DNA from: Micromonospora aurantiaca ATCC 27029
GTDB lineage: Bacteria > Actinomycetota > Actinomycetes > Mycobacteriales > Micromonosporaceae
Assembly: GCF_000145235.1 (NCBI RefSeq)
Contig: NC_014391.1
Span: forward strand, 5,661,501 to 5,725,500
Reading direction: 5' to 3'
DNA: 64,000 nucleotides
Below are positions 19,533 to 28,730 of the stretch, piece by piece (positions within the stretch are counted from its first letter, which is position 1; each line of letters begins with the position of its first letter). The position numbers and the translations under genes were made by a program. The notes beneath the pieces are model-generated. The model did no database searches and was not told the origin of the DNA. It was given only the letters and a program-made list of their open reading frames with translations.

Positions 19533-21880
19533 TAGGCGTCCCTCTCAGTCGCGGTTCGTTGGTCCGGCGCCGGCGGGGCGGGCTGAACGGCTGGCCCCGC
19601 GGTGGTGGACGGCGTACCGGTGTCGCGCGGTTCGGTGGTGGGGGTGGTCGGATCGGTTCCGGCGGCGCGCGAGCCGTCCCGGCGTCCCCGCGCGGTGCCG
19701 GCCTGCAACGCGGACATGGCCCGGCGGGCCTCCTCCGGGGTGCGGTGGGCCGGGGTGTCGGCGACCGCCGCGCGGGGTCGCGCGGTCGCGCCGCGGCGCC
19801 GGATCCGACGAGGCAGGCCGTCGCCGTCGGCGGGTGGCTCCACAGTCGAGGCGCGGGCCGACTGCAACGGGACGACTGTGTTCTCCGACCGGTCCCGGCC
19901 CGGCCGGGCCGGCCGCCCCGGCCGGGGCACAGTGGTCAGCCGGGTCACCTTGGCCAGGCGCCGCCGTTCCGGCCCGGCGGAGGCGTCCGCGCCCACCGGC
20001 GGCTCGTCGGTGATCAGTTCCGACGGTACGAACACCGCGGCGACGATCCCGGCCGGGCGGGACGGCCGCAGCTCCACCCGTACGCCGTGCCGGGCGGCCA
20101 GGCGGGCCACCACGAACAGCCCGAGCCGGGCACTGCCGGCCGGGTCGAACTCCGGCGGCTCGGCCAGCTTGCGGTTGGCCTCGGCCAGGGCCGGCGCGGA
20201 CATGCCCAGCCCCCGGTCGGTGATCTCGATGGTGTAGCCGCCCGGGACGCTCCGGCCGCTGACGTCCACCCGGGTGCCGGGCGGGGAGAACGTGGTCGCG
20301 TTCTCGATCAGCTCGGCGAGCAGGTGGATCACGTCGCCGACGGCCCGGCCCAGCACCCCGGCCGGCGCCACCTCGCCCACGTCGACCCGGTCGTACGCCT
20401 CGACCTCGGAGATCGCGCCGCGCATCACGTCGACAGCCGCGACCGGGCGGCGCCAGCCCCGTCCGGGCGCGGCACCGGCGAGGATGACCAGGTCCTCGGC
20501 GTGCCGCCGCAGCCGTGTCGCCAGGTGGTCGACCTGGAACAGCCCGGCCAGCTCGTCCGGGTCCTCGGTCCGCCGTTCCAGCCGGTCCAGCAGCGCCAGC
20601 TGCCGGTGCACCAGCCCCTGGCTGCGCCGGGCGAGGTTGAGGATCACCTCGTTGAAGCCCCGGCGCAGCGTGACCTCGTCGACGGCGGCGCGGACAGCGG
20701 TCCGGCGCACCTCGTTGAAGGCGCGCGCCACCTGGCCGATCTCGTCGCCGCCGTGGTCCAGCTCGGGCGCCTCCCGGGCCACGTCGACCTCCTCGCCCCG
20801 GCGCAGCCGGGCGACCACGTCGGGCAGCCGGCGTTCGGCCACCTCGGTCGCGGCGGCGCGTACGCCGGTCAGCCGCTGCGCCAGCGACCGGCCGACCCGC
20901 AGCGCCACCAGCACGCACACCACGATCGCGATCAGGCCCAGCACACCGGCGGCGGCGAGCTGCACGAGGATCCGGGTGGCCATCGGCACCGACCGCTCGG
21001 CCAGGGCGTCCGCGCCGCGCAGCTCGAAGTCGCGCAGGCTCTGCCAGACCTCGGCGTGACCGGTGTCCCACGCCCGCATGTCGAACCGGGCGGGCAGCGC
21101 GGACGAGCGGATCAGGCTGTCCTGGAGCGCGCGCAGCTTGAGGAACCCGGCACCCTCGGTCATCCGCTGGTACGCGGTCCGCTCCCCCGGCGGCAGGTCG
21201 GCGACCGCGATCTCGGCCAGGAAACGCTGGTTCTCGACTGTGCGTACCAGTTGCTCGTGCTCGCCCTCGGCGTACCGGCCCGCGGTGACGGCGCCGGCCA
21301 GCAGCGCGTCGGCCTGGCCGAGCAGTTCCCGGGACCGGCCCAGAGCGGTCAGCGCCGTCGCCTCCCGGTTGAGCTGCGCGTCGGGCAGCGCGGCCATCGC
21401 GCCGAACGCCTGGAACGCCGAGCCGATCATGCCGCTGTAGAGCCCGACGGCGCCGGCCCGGTCGACCTTCCGGTCGTCGATGAAGGCGCGCCCGGCGGGC
21501 AGCGCGTCGAGCGCCGAGACCAGTTGGTCGAGCCGGTTGTCGAGCTGGGCGTCGGCGACGTCGCGCAGGTCCCCGCCGTCGACCTTGCGGCGCAGCTCGA
21601 CGATCGCGTCGTCGGTGCGTACCCGCTGCTCGGTCAGCTCGGGGAGGGCGCGGTCACCGGCGAGCTGGACCACCGACAGCCGCCGCTCCCGTTGCAGCTC
21701 GGCCACCACGGCCTCGCCGGGACGGCCCAGATCGTAGAGGAGGGTACGCGCGGAGAGCAGGTCGAGCGCGGGCCCGAAGGTGAGCGTGGTGGCGAAGATC
21801 CACAACGCCAGCAGCCCGGTCACCGGGCCGATGACCAGCGCGGTCAGCTTGGCGCGGATCGGCCAGTCACGGGTGTTCAA
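19532..21880 (-). CDS. cvnA: Membrane sensor histidine kinase with nitrate-sensor-type domain (CvnA type)
   Basis: A 782-residue membrane sensor kinase. The first transmembrane helix is at residues 11-33, an extracellular nitrate-sensing-like helical domain spans about 45-295, a second helix follows near 300-325, then a HAMP linker. The dimerisation region reads QVDHLATRLRRHAEDLVIL. The ATPase domain has the N box AELIENATTFSPPG, the G1 box ITDRGLGMS and GLFVVARLAARHG. A Pro/Arg/Thr-rich disordered tail of about 130 residues ends the protein. It is the first gene of the conservon; its signal is unknown. Confidence 0.93.
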   Translation of the reverse strand: MNTRDWPIRAKLTALVIGPVTGLLALWIFATTLTFGPALDLLSARTLLYDLGRPGEAVVAELQRERRLSVVQLAGDRALPELTEQRVRTDDAIVELRRKVDGGDLRDVADAQLDNRLDQLVSALDALPAGRAFIDDRKVDRAGAVGLYSGMIGSAFQAFGAMAALPDAQLNREATALTALGRSRELLGQADALLAGAVTAGRYAEGEHEQLVRTVENQRFLAEIAVADLPPGERTAYQRMTEGAGFLKLRALQDSLIRSSALPARFDMRAWDTGHAEVWQSLRDFELRGADALAERSVPMATRILVQLAAAGVLGLIAIVVCVLVALRVGRSLAQRLTGVRAAATEVAERRLPDVVARLRRGEEVDVAREAPELDHGGDEIGQVARAFNEVRRTAVRAAVDEVTLRRGFNEVILNLARRSQGLVHRQLALLDRLERRTEDPDELAGLFQVDHLATRLRRHAEDLVILAGAAPGRGWRRPVAAVDVMRGAISEVEAYDRVDVGEVAPAGVLGRAVGDVIHLLAELIENATTFSPPGTRVDVSGRSVPGGYTIEITDRGLGMSAPALAEANRKLAEPPEFDPAGSARLGLFVVARLAARHGVRVELRPSRPAGIVAAVFVPSELITDEPPVGADASAGPERRRLAKVTRLTTVPRPGRPARPGRDRSENTVVPLQSARASTVEPPADGDGLPRRIRRRGATARPRAAVADTPAHRTPEEARRAMSALQAGTARGRRDGSRAAGTDPTTPTTEPRDTGTPSTTAGPAVQPAPPAPDQRTATERDA

Positions 21881-22183
21881 TCAGACCTCGCCCGGGAAGG
21901 TGTCGCTCGGTGGCGCCGGCAGCGGCCGTCACGTTCGCCGGCCACGACGCCGGGCCCCGGCCCGGACGCCTTGGGCAGGATACGTAATCCGGGGCGGATG
22001 CACTACCGGCCGTCTCGGCTCTCGCTACGGTCCGAGACGGGCAGGAGGGCCTCAGTCGGACATCGGCCCGGCACCGGACGGCGGTCGCGACATCGCGCCT
22101 TTTCCCGGCCGGGGCGGAAAGTACGGCACAACGGGATTGGCGATCACCCGCGCGAGGGAATACCAGCGTGCGAAGGAGGAGCC
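21881..22183. other. Divergent intergenic region between cvnA and the 22,184 gene
   Basis: These 303 bases separate two divergent starts. I see a short dyad, GGATACGTAATCC, near 21,978 and the ribosome binding site AAGGAGGA at 22173-22180. I found no convincing -35/-10 pair, riboswitch or small gene. Confidence 0.4.
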
Positions 22184-22783
22184 ATGTCGTCCACCCAGGT
22201 AGTCGTCATAGTCATCGTCGTCGCCGTCATCGCCGCGCTCGTCGCGGTCGCCGTGGTCGCCAGCCGCCGCCGGGCGCTGCGCGAGCGCTTCGGCCCCGAG
22301 TACGACCGGGTCGTCGCCGAGCAGGACAGCCGCAGCGCCGCCGAGCGTGAGCTGCGGGAACGCGAGCGCCGGCACGCCGAGCTGGAGCTGACCCCGCTGA
22401 GCCCGGAGTCCCGGGCCCGCTACGCCGCCGCCTGGGAGGAACTCCAGGTGCGCTTTGTCGACTCCCCCGCGGAGACCGTCGGCGAGGCCGACGAGCTGGT
22501 GAGCCGCCTGATCGCCGAGCGCGGATACCCCACCGGGGACTTCTCGGACCAGATCGCCCACCTCTCCGTCGAGCACGCCCGCACCCTCACCCACTACCGC
22601 GACGCCCACGAGATCCGGCAGCGCAACGAGCGCGGTGAGGCCGGCACCGAGGACCTCCGGCAGGCGCTCGTGCACTACCGGGCCCTCTTCGCCGACCTGC
22701 TCGGCGAGGAGCCGGTGCCCACGTCCACGCAGCAGCCGGAGCAGCGCCACCCCGACCACGACCACGACGTCCCGAGCCGCTGA
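22184..22783 (+). CDS. Single-pass membrane protein with repeated actinobacterial module
   Basis: A 199-residue protein of unknown function. Residues 5-27 form one transmembrane helix (VVVIVIVVAVIAALVAVAVV), followed by a charged helical stretch (RRRALRERFGPEYDRVV). Residues about 80-180 form a soluble module with AAWEELQVRFVDSPAETVGEADELV. The same WxxxQxRFVDxP...VGEAxxLV pattern recurs in the next gene. The start has AAGGAGGA three bases before the ATG. It sits 13 bases upstream of its relative, so the pair is probably co-transcribed. Confidence 0.85.
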   Translation: MSSTQVVVIVIVVAVIAALVAVAVVASRRRALRERFGPEYDRVVAEQDSRSAAERELRERERRHAELELTPLSPESRARYAAAWEELQVRFVDSPAETVGEADELVSRLIAERGYPTGDFSDQIAHLSVEHARTLTHYRDAHEIRQRNERGEAGTEDLRQALVHYRALFADLLGEEPVPTSTQQPEQRHPDHDHDVPSR

Positions 22784-22796
22784 GGAGGCCGCCGCC

Positions 22797-23864
22797 ATGC
22801 GCCAGGAGGAACAGCAGGTCACGCAGGACCACCCCGAGGCCGTCCGGTCCGCACCGGTGCCGGTGCCGCAGCCGGGTGAGCACACCGACGCCGGCCGGCG
22901 CGACGCCGACCGGGCCGACGTACCCGAGGACGCACTGGACGACCGGGGCACCTTCGACGACCCGGCGGTCGCCGACGAGCGGCGCGACGCCGAGGTCGAC
23001 GAGACCCGCGCCTACGACGCCGGGGAGCTGCGCGACGCGGCCGACCGGACCGACGACGACGGGCGGGCCCCGTACCACGAGCCGGCGCCGCTGCCGACGG
23101 CGTTCGGGGCGGCCACGGTGGGCGACGCGGTCGCCGCCTCGGCCCTGGCGGGCGGTCGCCCGCAGGACGAGCGCGACGCGCGCGACGAGGACACCGCGGC
23201 GCCGGGCGACGGCGCGCCGGGACGTACCGACCCGCTGGACGACGAGCGGGCCGACCCGACGGCCGGGGACCGCCTGCACGACCGCGACCGCTGGGACGCC
23301 GAGCACACCGACGGCGACGGCCGGGACGACCGAACCGGCGACGACGTGGCCCGGGACGACCGCGTGGTCGACGGCGTCCGCCGGGACGACGCGGTCGCCG
23401 ACGGCGCGGTCGGGTACGGCAGCGCCGAGCCCGGCCTGGTCGACCCGGACGCCGAGGCCGTCCCCGCGGCCGACGGCGCCGACCGGCGGCACGACCGGGT
23501 GGACACCGACACCGCCACCGCGGCGGCGGGCGCGGCAGCCGCCGGCGCGGCGCTGTCCGGCGCGGAGCGGCCCACGCCCGGCGCGGTACCCGCCGACGCG
23601 GCGACGCTGTTCGCGCCGGAGGCCGCGCAGGGTTTCCGGGATCGCTGGCGCGACGTGCAGCTCCGCTTCGTGGACGACCCGCGCGCCGCGGTCGGCGAGG
23701 CGGAGTCGCTGGTCGAGGAGGCGATCGAGGCGCTCTCCACCGCCCTGCGGGAGCAGCGCACCCGGCTCGGCGCCTGGCAGGAGTCCGGCTCCACCGACAC
23801 CGAGCAGCTCCGGGTGGCCGTACGCGGCTACCGCGACTTCCTGGACCGCGTGCTGGGCCGCTGA
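22797..23864 (+). CDS. Asp-rich disordered protein with the same C-terminal module
   Basis: A 355-residue protein of unknown function. Residues 1-270 are dominated by Asp, Arg, Ala and Gly and predicted to be disordered. The last 85 residues form a helical module, RWRDVQLRFVDDPRAAVGEAESLVEEAIEAL, split here only by wording, that matches the module of the preceding gene. There is no membrane helix. GAGGAGG near 22782-22788 precedes the ATG. The pattern suggests a membrane-bound and a soluble member of one family encoded side by side. Confidence 0.82.
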   Translation: MRQEEQQVTQDHPEAVRSAPVPVPQPGEHTDAGRRDADRADVPEDALDDRGTFDDPAVADERRDAEVDETRAYDAGELRDAADRTDDDGRAPYHEPAPLPTAFGAATVGDAVAASALAGGRPQDERDARDEDTAAPGDGAPGRTDPLDDERADPTAGDRLHDRDRWDAEHTDGDGRDDRTGDDVARDDRVVDGVRRDDAVADGAVGYGSAEPGLVDPDAEAVPAADGADRRHDRVDTDTATAAAGAAAAGAALSGAERPTPGAVPADAATLFAPEAAQGFRDRWRDVQLRFVDDPRAAVGEAESLVEEAIEALSTALREQRTRLGAWQESGSTDTEQLRVAVRGYRDFLDRVLGR

Positions 23865-23875
23865 GAAACCGCCAC

Positions 23876-23906
23876 GAAGCCCCGGCCGGTGACCGGCCGG
23901 GGCTTC
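23876..23906 (+). terminator. Hairpin terminator
   Basis: A near-continuous palindrome: GAAGCCCCGGCCGGT and its complement flank one central base. The 15-base arms lie 11 bases after the stop at 23,864. It ends the two-gene unit before the symporter. Confidence 0.8.
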
Positions 23907-23989
23907 CGCGTACCCGGACCGAACAGCAGGTATGAAACCTCGCAATCCGGGTAGGTGCGGGCAGCGGTGCACACGAGGGGAGCACGGGC

Positions 23990-25648
23990 ATGGGCGGCGG
24001 CGGCCTGCGGTTGAACATGAACGCCCTGGACTATCTGATCCTGGCGCTCTACTTCGTCACGGTGCTCGGCGTCGGTTTCGCCGCCCGGCGCGCGATCCGT
24101 ACCAGCGTGGACTTCTTCCTCTCCGGCCGCTCGCTCCCCGCCTGGGTCACCGGCCTGGCGTTCGTCTCGGCCAACCTGGGCGCGCTGGAGATCATCGGCA
24201 TGGCCGCCAACGGCGCCCAGTACGGCATCATGACGGTGCACTACTACTGGATCGGCGCCGTGCCGGCGATGGTCTTCCTCGGCATCGTGATGATGCCGTT
24301 CTACTACGGCTCCAAGGTCCGCAGCGTCCCCGAGTACCTGCGGCTGCGCTTCAACCGCCCCACCCACCTGCTCAACGCGATCAGCTTCGCTGTCGCGCAG
24401 GTGCTCATCGCGGGCGTGAACCTCTACGCGCTGGCCCTGATCATGCAGGCGCTGCTGGGCTGGCCGCTCTGGTTCGCGATCATCGTCGGTGCGGTGATCG
24501 TGCTGGCGTACATCACCGTCGGCGGGCTCTCCGGCGCGATCTACAACGAGGTGCTCCAGTTCTTCGTGATCATCGCCGGTCTGGTGCCGATCACGGTGAT
24601 CGGGCTGGTCAAGGTCGGCGGCGTCAGCGGCCTGATGGACGCGGTCCGCGACTCCAGACTCGGCGAGGCCGGACTGCACGCCTGGGAGGGCACCGGCAGC
24701 ACCGGCAACCCGCTCGGCGCGCACTGGCTGGGCATCGTGTTCGGCCTGGGCTTCGTGCTCTCCTTCGGCTACTGGACCACCAACTTCGCCGAGGTGCAGC
24801 GCGCCCTGTCCGCACGGAACATGAGCGCCGCCCGGCGTACGCCGATCATCGCCGCGTACCCGAAGCTGCTCATCCCGGCGGTCACCGTGATCCCCGGCCT
24901 GATCGCCCTGGTCACCGTGAAAGGGCTGGGCGCCGACGAGGGCGACCTGGTCTACAACAACGCGATCCCGCTGCTCATGCGCGACCTGCTGCCCAACGGC
25001 GTGCTCGGGATCGCAGTCACCGGCCTGGTGGCCTCGTTCATGGCCGGCATGGCGGCGAACGTCAGCGGGTTCAACACCGTCTTCACGTACGACATCTGGC
25101 AGGCGTACTTCCGGCGGGACCTGCCGGACGAGCACTACGTGAAGGTGGGCCGGATCGCCACCGTCGGCGCGGTGGTCATCGGCATCGGCACCGCGTTCAT
25201 CGCGGCCGGGTTCAGCAACATCATGAACTACATCCAGGCGCTGTTCTCGGTCTTCAACGCGCCGCTGTTCGGCACGTTCATCATCGGCATGTTCTGGCGG
25301 CGGATGACGCCGCTGGCCGGGTTCTGGTCGCTGCTGTCCGGCACTGTCGTCGCCACCGCCACGTACCTGCTCTACAAGGGCGGCGTGATCAGCTTCAACT
25401 CCGACCTGGAGGAGAGCTTCTGGGGCGCGGGCCTGGCCTTCGCCACGGTCGCGGTGGTGGCCGCGATCGTCACGCCGCTGACCCGGCCGAAGACCGACGA
25501 CCAGCTGACCGGGCTGGTGTACGGCCTCAGCGACACCACGCTCGCCGACGACTCGCTGGCCGGCGACACCGCCTGGTACCGCTCCCCGGTGCTGCTCGGC
25601 GTCGTCGCCGTGATCCTCGCCGCCCTGTTCTACATCCCGGTCTTCTGA
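23990..25648 (+). CDS. Sodium:solute symporter (SSS family)
   Basis: A 552-residue membrane transporter with about 14 hydrophobic segments. Family signatures include FFLSGRSLPAWVTGLAFVSA, the NLGALEIIGMAANGAQYG region on the first broken helix, and AYITVGGLSGAIYNEVLQFF. Transport is expected to be driven by sodium. The substrate cannot be read; sugar-like substrates are common in close SSS groups. GGGGAG lies before the ATG. It is followed after 17 bases by a small two-helix membrane protein that may be an accessory subunit. Confidence 0.9.
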   Translation: MGGGGLRLNMNALDYLILALYFVTVLGVGFAARRAIRTSVDFFLSGRSLPAWVTGLAFVSANLGALEIIGMAANGAQYGIMTVHYYWIGAVPAMVFLGIVMMPFYYGSKVRSVPEYLRLRFNRPTHLLNAISFAVAQVLIAGVNLYALALIMQALLGWPLWFAIIVGAVIVLAYITVGGLSGAIYNEVLQFFVIIAGLVPITVIGLVKVGGVSGLMDAVRDSRLGEAGLHAWEGTGSTGNPLGAHWLGIVFGLGFVLSFGYWTTNFAEVQRALSARNMSAARRTPIIAAYPKLLIPAVTVIPGLIALVTVKGLGADEGDLVYNNAIPLLMRDLLPNGVLGIAVTGLVASFMAGMAANVSGFNTVFTYDIWQAYFRRDLPDEHYVKVGRIATVGAVVIGIGTAFIAAGFSNIMNYIQALFSVFNAPLFGTFIIGMFWRRMTPLAGFWSLLSGTVVATATYLLYKGGVISFNSDLEESFWGAGLAFATVAVVAAIVTPLTRPKTDDQLTGLVYGLSDTTLADDSLAGDTAWYRSPVLLGVVAVILAALFYIPVF

Positions 25649-25665
25649 AGGAGGGGACGCACGCC

Positions 25666-25989
25666 ATGGCAGACAACGCGGACCGCCACTACCAGGGCGG
25701 CGAGGCGCACGACCCGCTGGTCGACGAGACCGAGGACGCCCGGGAGGAACGCTCCGCCGCGGCCCGGCTGTTCGACATCCGCCGGGTCATCGGCGGCCTG
25801 TTCGTGGTGTACGGGCTGATCGTCGGCCTCATGGGGCTGTTCGACACGTCCGCCGAGATCGACAAGGCGCAGGGCGTCCGGATCAACCTGTGGGCCGGCG
25901 CGGCGATGCTGGTGTTCGGCCTGCTGATGCTGCTGTGGCAGCGGCTGCGCCCGACCGAGACGCCGGAGCCGCACCGCGACGAGTCCTGA
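25666..25989 (+). CDS. Small two-helix membrane protein, possible symporter partner
   Basis: A 107-residue protein with an acidic soluble N-terminus of about 38 residues and two transmembrane helices (VIGGLFVVYGLIVGLMGLF and LWAGAAMLVFGLLMLLW). It begins 17 bases after the symporter stop, with AAGGAGGGG spanning that stop codon, so translation is probably coupled. I do not recognise a named family; the context suggests a stabilising or regulatory partner. Confidence 0.82.
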   Translation: MADNADRHYQGGEAHDPLVDETEDAREERSAAARLFDIRRVIGGLFVVYGLIVGLMGLFDTSAEIDKAQGVRINLWAGAAMLVFGLLMLLWQRLRPTETPEPHRDES

Positions 25990-26063
25990 CCCCTCCGCCC
26001 GCATGGCGCGGCCCGCACCGGGTAGGCCACGGGGATCACGCGAAGGGACAGGAGGGCAGCAGC

Positions 26064-26447
26064 ATGACCGATCGTGACCGCGGTGGCGAGCGGCCGCTGG
26101 AGGAGACCCCCGAGGTGGCCGCGGCGGTGGACGACGACAGCACGGTGCCCCAGTTGCGCAACGACGGCACCGACCCGGACAACCCGACCTTCACCGAGCC
26201 CGACGGCGCGGTGCCGGACACCGGGTCGCCGAACCTCATCGGTGACCCGTACGCGGCCGGGACCGGCGCGACCGGCACCGGTACCGGCGCCGCCCCGGAC
26301 GACATCCGCACCGGCGCCGAGCAGCCCTGGGATCCGGAGGACCTGGTGCAGGCCCGGGGTCAGGACGTGACGCCGGAGAACCTGGAGCGGGCCCGCCGCG
26401 ACCTGGCCGAGCTGGGCCGGGCGGCGATCGAGCGCACCGTTCCCTGA
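26064..26447 (+). CDS. Small acidic hypothetical protein
   Basis: A 127-residue soluble, acidic, Gly/Thr/Pro-rich protein of unknown function. The middle carries a GTGATGTGTG low-complexity run, and the last 40 residues may form a helix (ENLERARRDLAELGRAA). AGGAGG at 26050-26055 precedes the ATG by eight bases. It is separated by 74 bases from the small membrane protein and ends just before a shared terminator. Confidence 0.78.
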   Translation: MTDRDRGGERPLEETPEVAAAVDDDSTVPQLRNDGTDPDNPTFTEPDGAVPDTGSPNLIGDPYAAGTGATGTGTGAAPDDIRTGAEQPWDPEDLVQARGQDVTPENLERARRDLAELGRAAIERTVP

Positions 26448-26462
26448 CACCGGAACGGCCGA

Positions 26463-26498
26463 GGGCCCCTGGCCGACGTGGGCGTCGACCAGGGGCCC
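26463..26498. terminator. Bidirectional terminator between convergent genes
   Basis: GGGCCCCTGG and its complement form a 10-base-pair outer stem, and an inner GACG/CGTC pair closes a TGGG loop with a small internal bulge. It lies between the 26,447 stop and the GH6 cellulase stop at 26,556 and can serve both strands. Confidence 0.75.
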
Positions 26499-26555
26499 GG
26501 GGAACCCGCGCGGCGGTGCCTCACTCCCGCCGCCGCGGGTGGCCCTCACCGCGGC

Positions 26556-28364
26556 TCAGGAGAGCGGCGGGTACGCGTTCTGCATGAGCTGCTGGAACTG
26601 GGCCGGGAACCACGCGCCGGAGATCGGCGCGTCCGGCAGGGCGCCGGACATGCTGTTGCCGTTGCGGGCGTTACCGGTGTAGGTCGGGTCGCACATCCGG
26701 TCGAAGCCCTTGCCCTCGTTGTTCGGGATCTCCTTGCTGGAGCCGTCCGACTCACCCGGGGGCTTCACCCAGACGTAGGCGTCGATCCCGGTCTCCGGGT
26801 TGGCCCGCGGCCGCTCGCCGAGACCCGCGCCGGCCTGGTTGCACCAGTTGCCGGCGTGAATGCGCCGGTCGACCCGGCCGCCGTCGACGTAGGCGTCCAC
26901 GCTGGTCATGGGGCCCGGGCCGGTGGGCCGGGCGGAGCCGCCCCAACCGTTACGGGAGGTGTCGATCAGCATGCCGATGTTGCTGTCGAAGCCGACCGAG
27001 ACCAGCTTCTGCCGGAACGCCTGGGCGAACGACAGCTCGTCGACGTACTGGTTCCAGTCGATCCACTTGGACTGCCGGACCGTCTGGCCGTTCACCGAGT
27101 CGGTGACCTTGACGTACGGCTCCTTCAGGGCGGAGTAGTTCGCCGTGTTGACGATGAAGCCCTGCACGTTGGCGACGGTGCTGCCGGACGCGACGGCGGC
27201 GGCCTTGAGCTGGTCGGCGACCGGGCCGAAGTTGCTGTCCCAGCCGATCCAGCCGTGGTGGGCGGCGTCGATGTAGTTGTAGACGTTGCCGATCGCGCCC
27301 AGCTTCGCCAGGGCGTAGCCGACACCGTTCACGTACGCGCCGTTGGCCTTCACCGTGTCGCACATGACCGTGCCGCCCGGGTTGCCCGAGGTGTTGGTCA
27401 CCAGGTTGGGCAGCGAGTCGATCTCGATGATGTTGACGATGCGCAGGTTCCGGTACTTCGAGTCACCCTGGATCGCGGCGATCGGGTCGATGTACTCGGC
27501 CTTGTAGCGGGGCAGCTCGTCCGGGCCCAGCTCGCCGTTGGAGGCCAGCGCTGCGCAGTCCCGGCCGGGCAGGTTGTAGATGACGAACTGGATGTAGCCG
27601 GCGCCCTGGGCGAGCGCGGCGTCCAGGTGGTCACGGACGCCCATCGCGCCGTTGGAGCTGCTGTCCGGCGTGCCGTTGATGGCGGCGATCCGGTCGATCC
27701 AGACCGCGGTCGGGTTGTTCGACACCCGGCTGCCGCCGGACACCGATTCGGCCTTGGCCTTCCACTCGGGGTTCACGTACCCCTTCACACCGACGTACGG
27801 GTTGTCGACCCGCTGCCCGGGCGGCGGGGTGCTCGTCGGCGGCGTCGAGGTCGGCGGGGTCGACGTCGGCGGCGTGCTCGTGGGCGGCGTGCTGGTCGGC
27901 GGCGTGCTCGTCGGCGGCGTGCTGGTGGACGGCGTGCCGCCGTTGCACACAGTGCCGTTGAGCGTGAACTGGGTCGGCTTCGGGTTGCTGCCGCTCCAGG
28001 AGCCGTTGAAGCCGATGGTGGTGCTGGCGCCGCTGGCGAGCGACCCGTTGTACGACTCGTTCTGCGCGGTGACGTTCTGGCCGCTCTGGGACCACCTCGC
28101 GGACCAGCCGTTCACCACCCGCTGCGAGCTGTTCGGGAAGGTGAAGCCGAGGTTCCACGAGCTGAGCGCGTCACCGATGTTCTTGATGGTCACGGTGCCG
28201 GTGAATCCACCGGGCCAGTCGCTGGTCGTGTACGTCACGCTGCACTGGGTGGCGGCCTGCGCCGCGGTGACCGGGAGGGTCACCAGTCCACCGGCTACCA
28301 GGACGCCGGCGCCGGTGAGCGCGAGCGTCCGGTTCCGGCCGGACAGCCTTCTCCACAGATTCAT
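26556..28364 (-). CDS. Secreted GH6 exocellulase (cellobiohydrolase) with CBM2
   Basis: A 602-residue secreted cellulase. A Sec signal peptide covers residues 1-38, ending near AQAA. A family 2 cellulose-binding module follows (about 39-140, cysteines near both ends), then a linker of TSTPP repeats (about 143-180). The GH6 catalytic domain has VIYNLPGRDCAALASNGE with the first active Asp and NIIEIDSLPNLV with the catalytic acid. The sequence pattern matches bacterial exo-acting GH6 enzymes such as Thermobifida Cel6B, which is of similar size. AAGGAG lies nine bases before the ATG. A CebR-like operator lies about 260 bases upstream. Confidence 0.95.
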   Translation of the reverse strand: MNLWRRLSGRNRTLALTGAGVLVAGGLVTLPVTAAQAATQCSVTYTTSDWPGGFTGTVTIKNIGDALSSWNLGFTFPNSSQRVVNGWSARWSQSGQNVTAQNESYNGSLASGASTTIGFNGSWSGSNPKPTQFTLNGTVCNGGTPSTSTPPTSTPPTSTPPTSTPPTSTPPTSTPPTSTPPPGQRVDNPYVGVKGYVNPEWKAKAESVSGGSRVSNNPTAVWIDRIAAINGTPDSSSNGAMGVRDHLDAALAQGAGYIQFVIYNLPGRDCAALASNGELGPDELPRYKAEYIDPIAAIQGDSKYRNLRIVNIIEIDSLPNLVTNTSGNPGGTVMCDTVKANGAYVNGVGYALAKLGAIGNVYNYIDAAHHGWIGWDSNFGPVADQLKAAAVASGSTVANVQGFIVNTANYSALKEPYVKVTDSVNGQTVRQSKWIDWNQYVDELSFAQAFRQKLVSVGFDSNIGMLIDTSRNGWGGSARPTGPGPMTSVDAYVDGGRVDRRIHAGNWCNQAGAGLGERPRANPETGIDAYVWVKPPGESDGSSKEIPNNEGKGFDRMCDPTYTGNARNGNSMSGALPDAPISGAWFPAQFQQLMQNAYPPLS

Positions 28365-28622
28365 GCCACTGATCTCCTTGGGCGAGACCGGATCCGCGTA
28401 CGGCCCGGCGCAAATGGCGGCGGCGGTCGTCCTGCGGGAACGACCGTGCGCGCCACGGGTTTCTTCGGGGGACGCCCGACCCGGACGGGCGTTGTGGGGG
28501 TGGTGGTGCCGACCGGTCCGCAGGACCGGCCGATGGAGCCGGACGTCGGCCGGTGGTGCCGGCTGCCCTCGACGTCTGAGCTCGCGGTGTGGCTCCCCGA
28601 ACCGCGTGCAGCGATTCTTGCA

Positions 28623-28636
28623 TGGGAGCGCTTCCA
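28623..28636. promoter_or_regulatory. CebR-like operator (TGGGAGCGCTTCCA)
   Basis: The sequence differs at one base from the known Streptomyces CebR box TGGGAGCGCTCCCA. A wider 18-base palindrome, CATGG...CCATG, surrounds it with a single mismatch. CebR is a LacI-family repressor released by cello-oligosaccharides, which fits the adjacent cellulase gene. No cebR gene is in the window. Confidence 0.8.
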
Positions 28637-28730
28637 TGGCAATGGCTCGATACGCCTGCCGCCCACCCTACCGGCGCCCGGCGCCACCACACCCCCACTC
28701 CCCGCCGCCCACCGACGCCCCTCAGCTCGG

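Noticed and set aside
27840..27935. Direct repeats of about 15 bases suggesting a CRISPR or minisatellite
   Set aside because: They encode the TSTPP linker of the cellulase in frame and have no unique spacers of CRISPR length.
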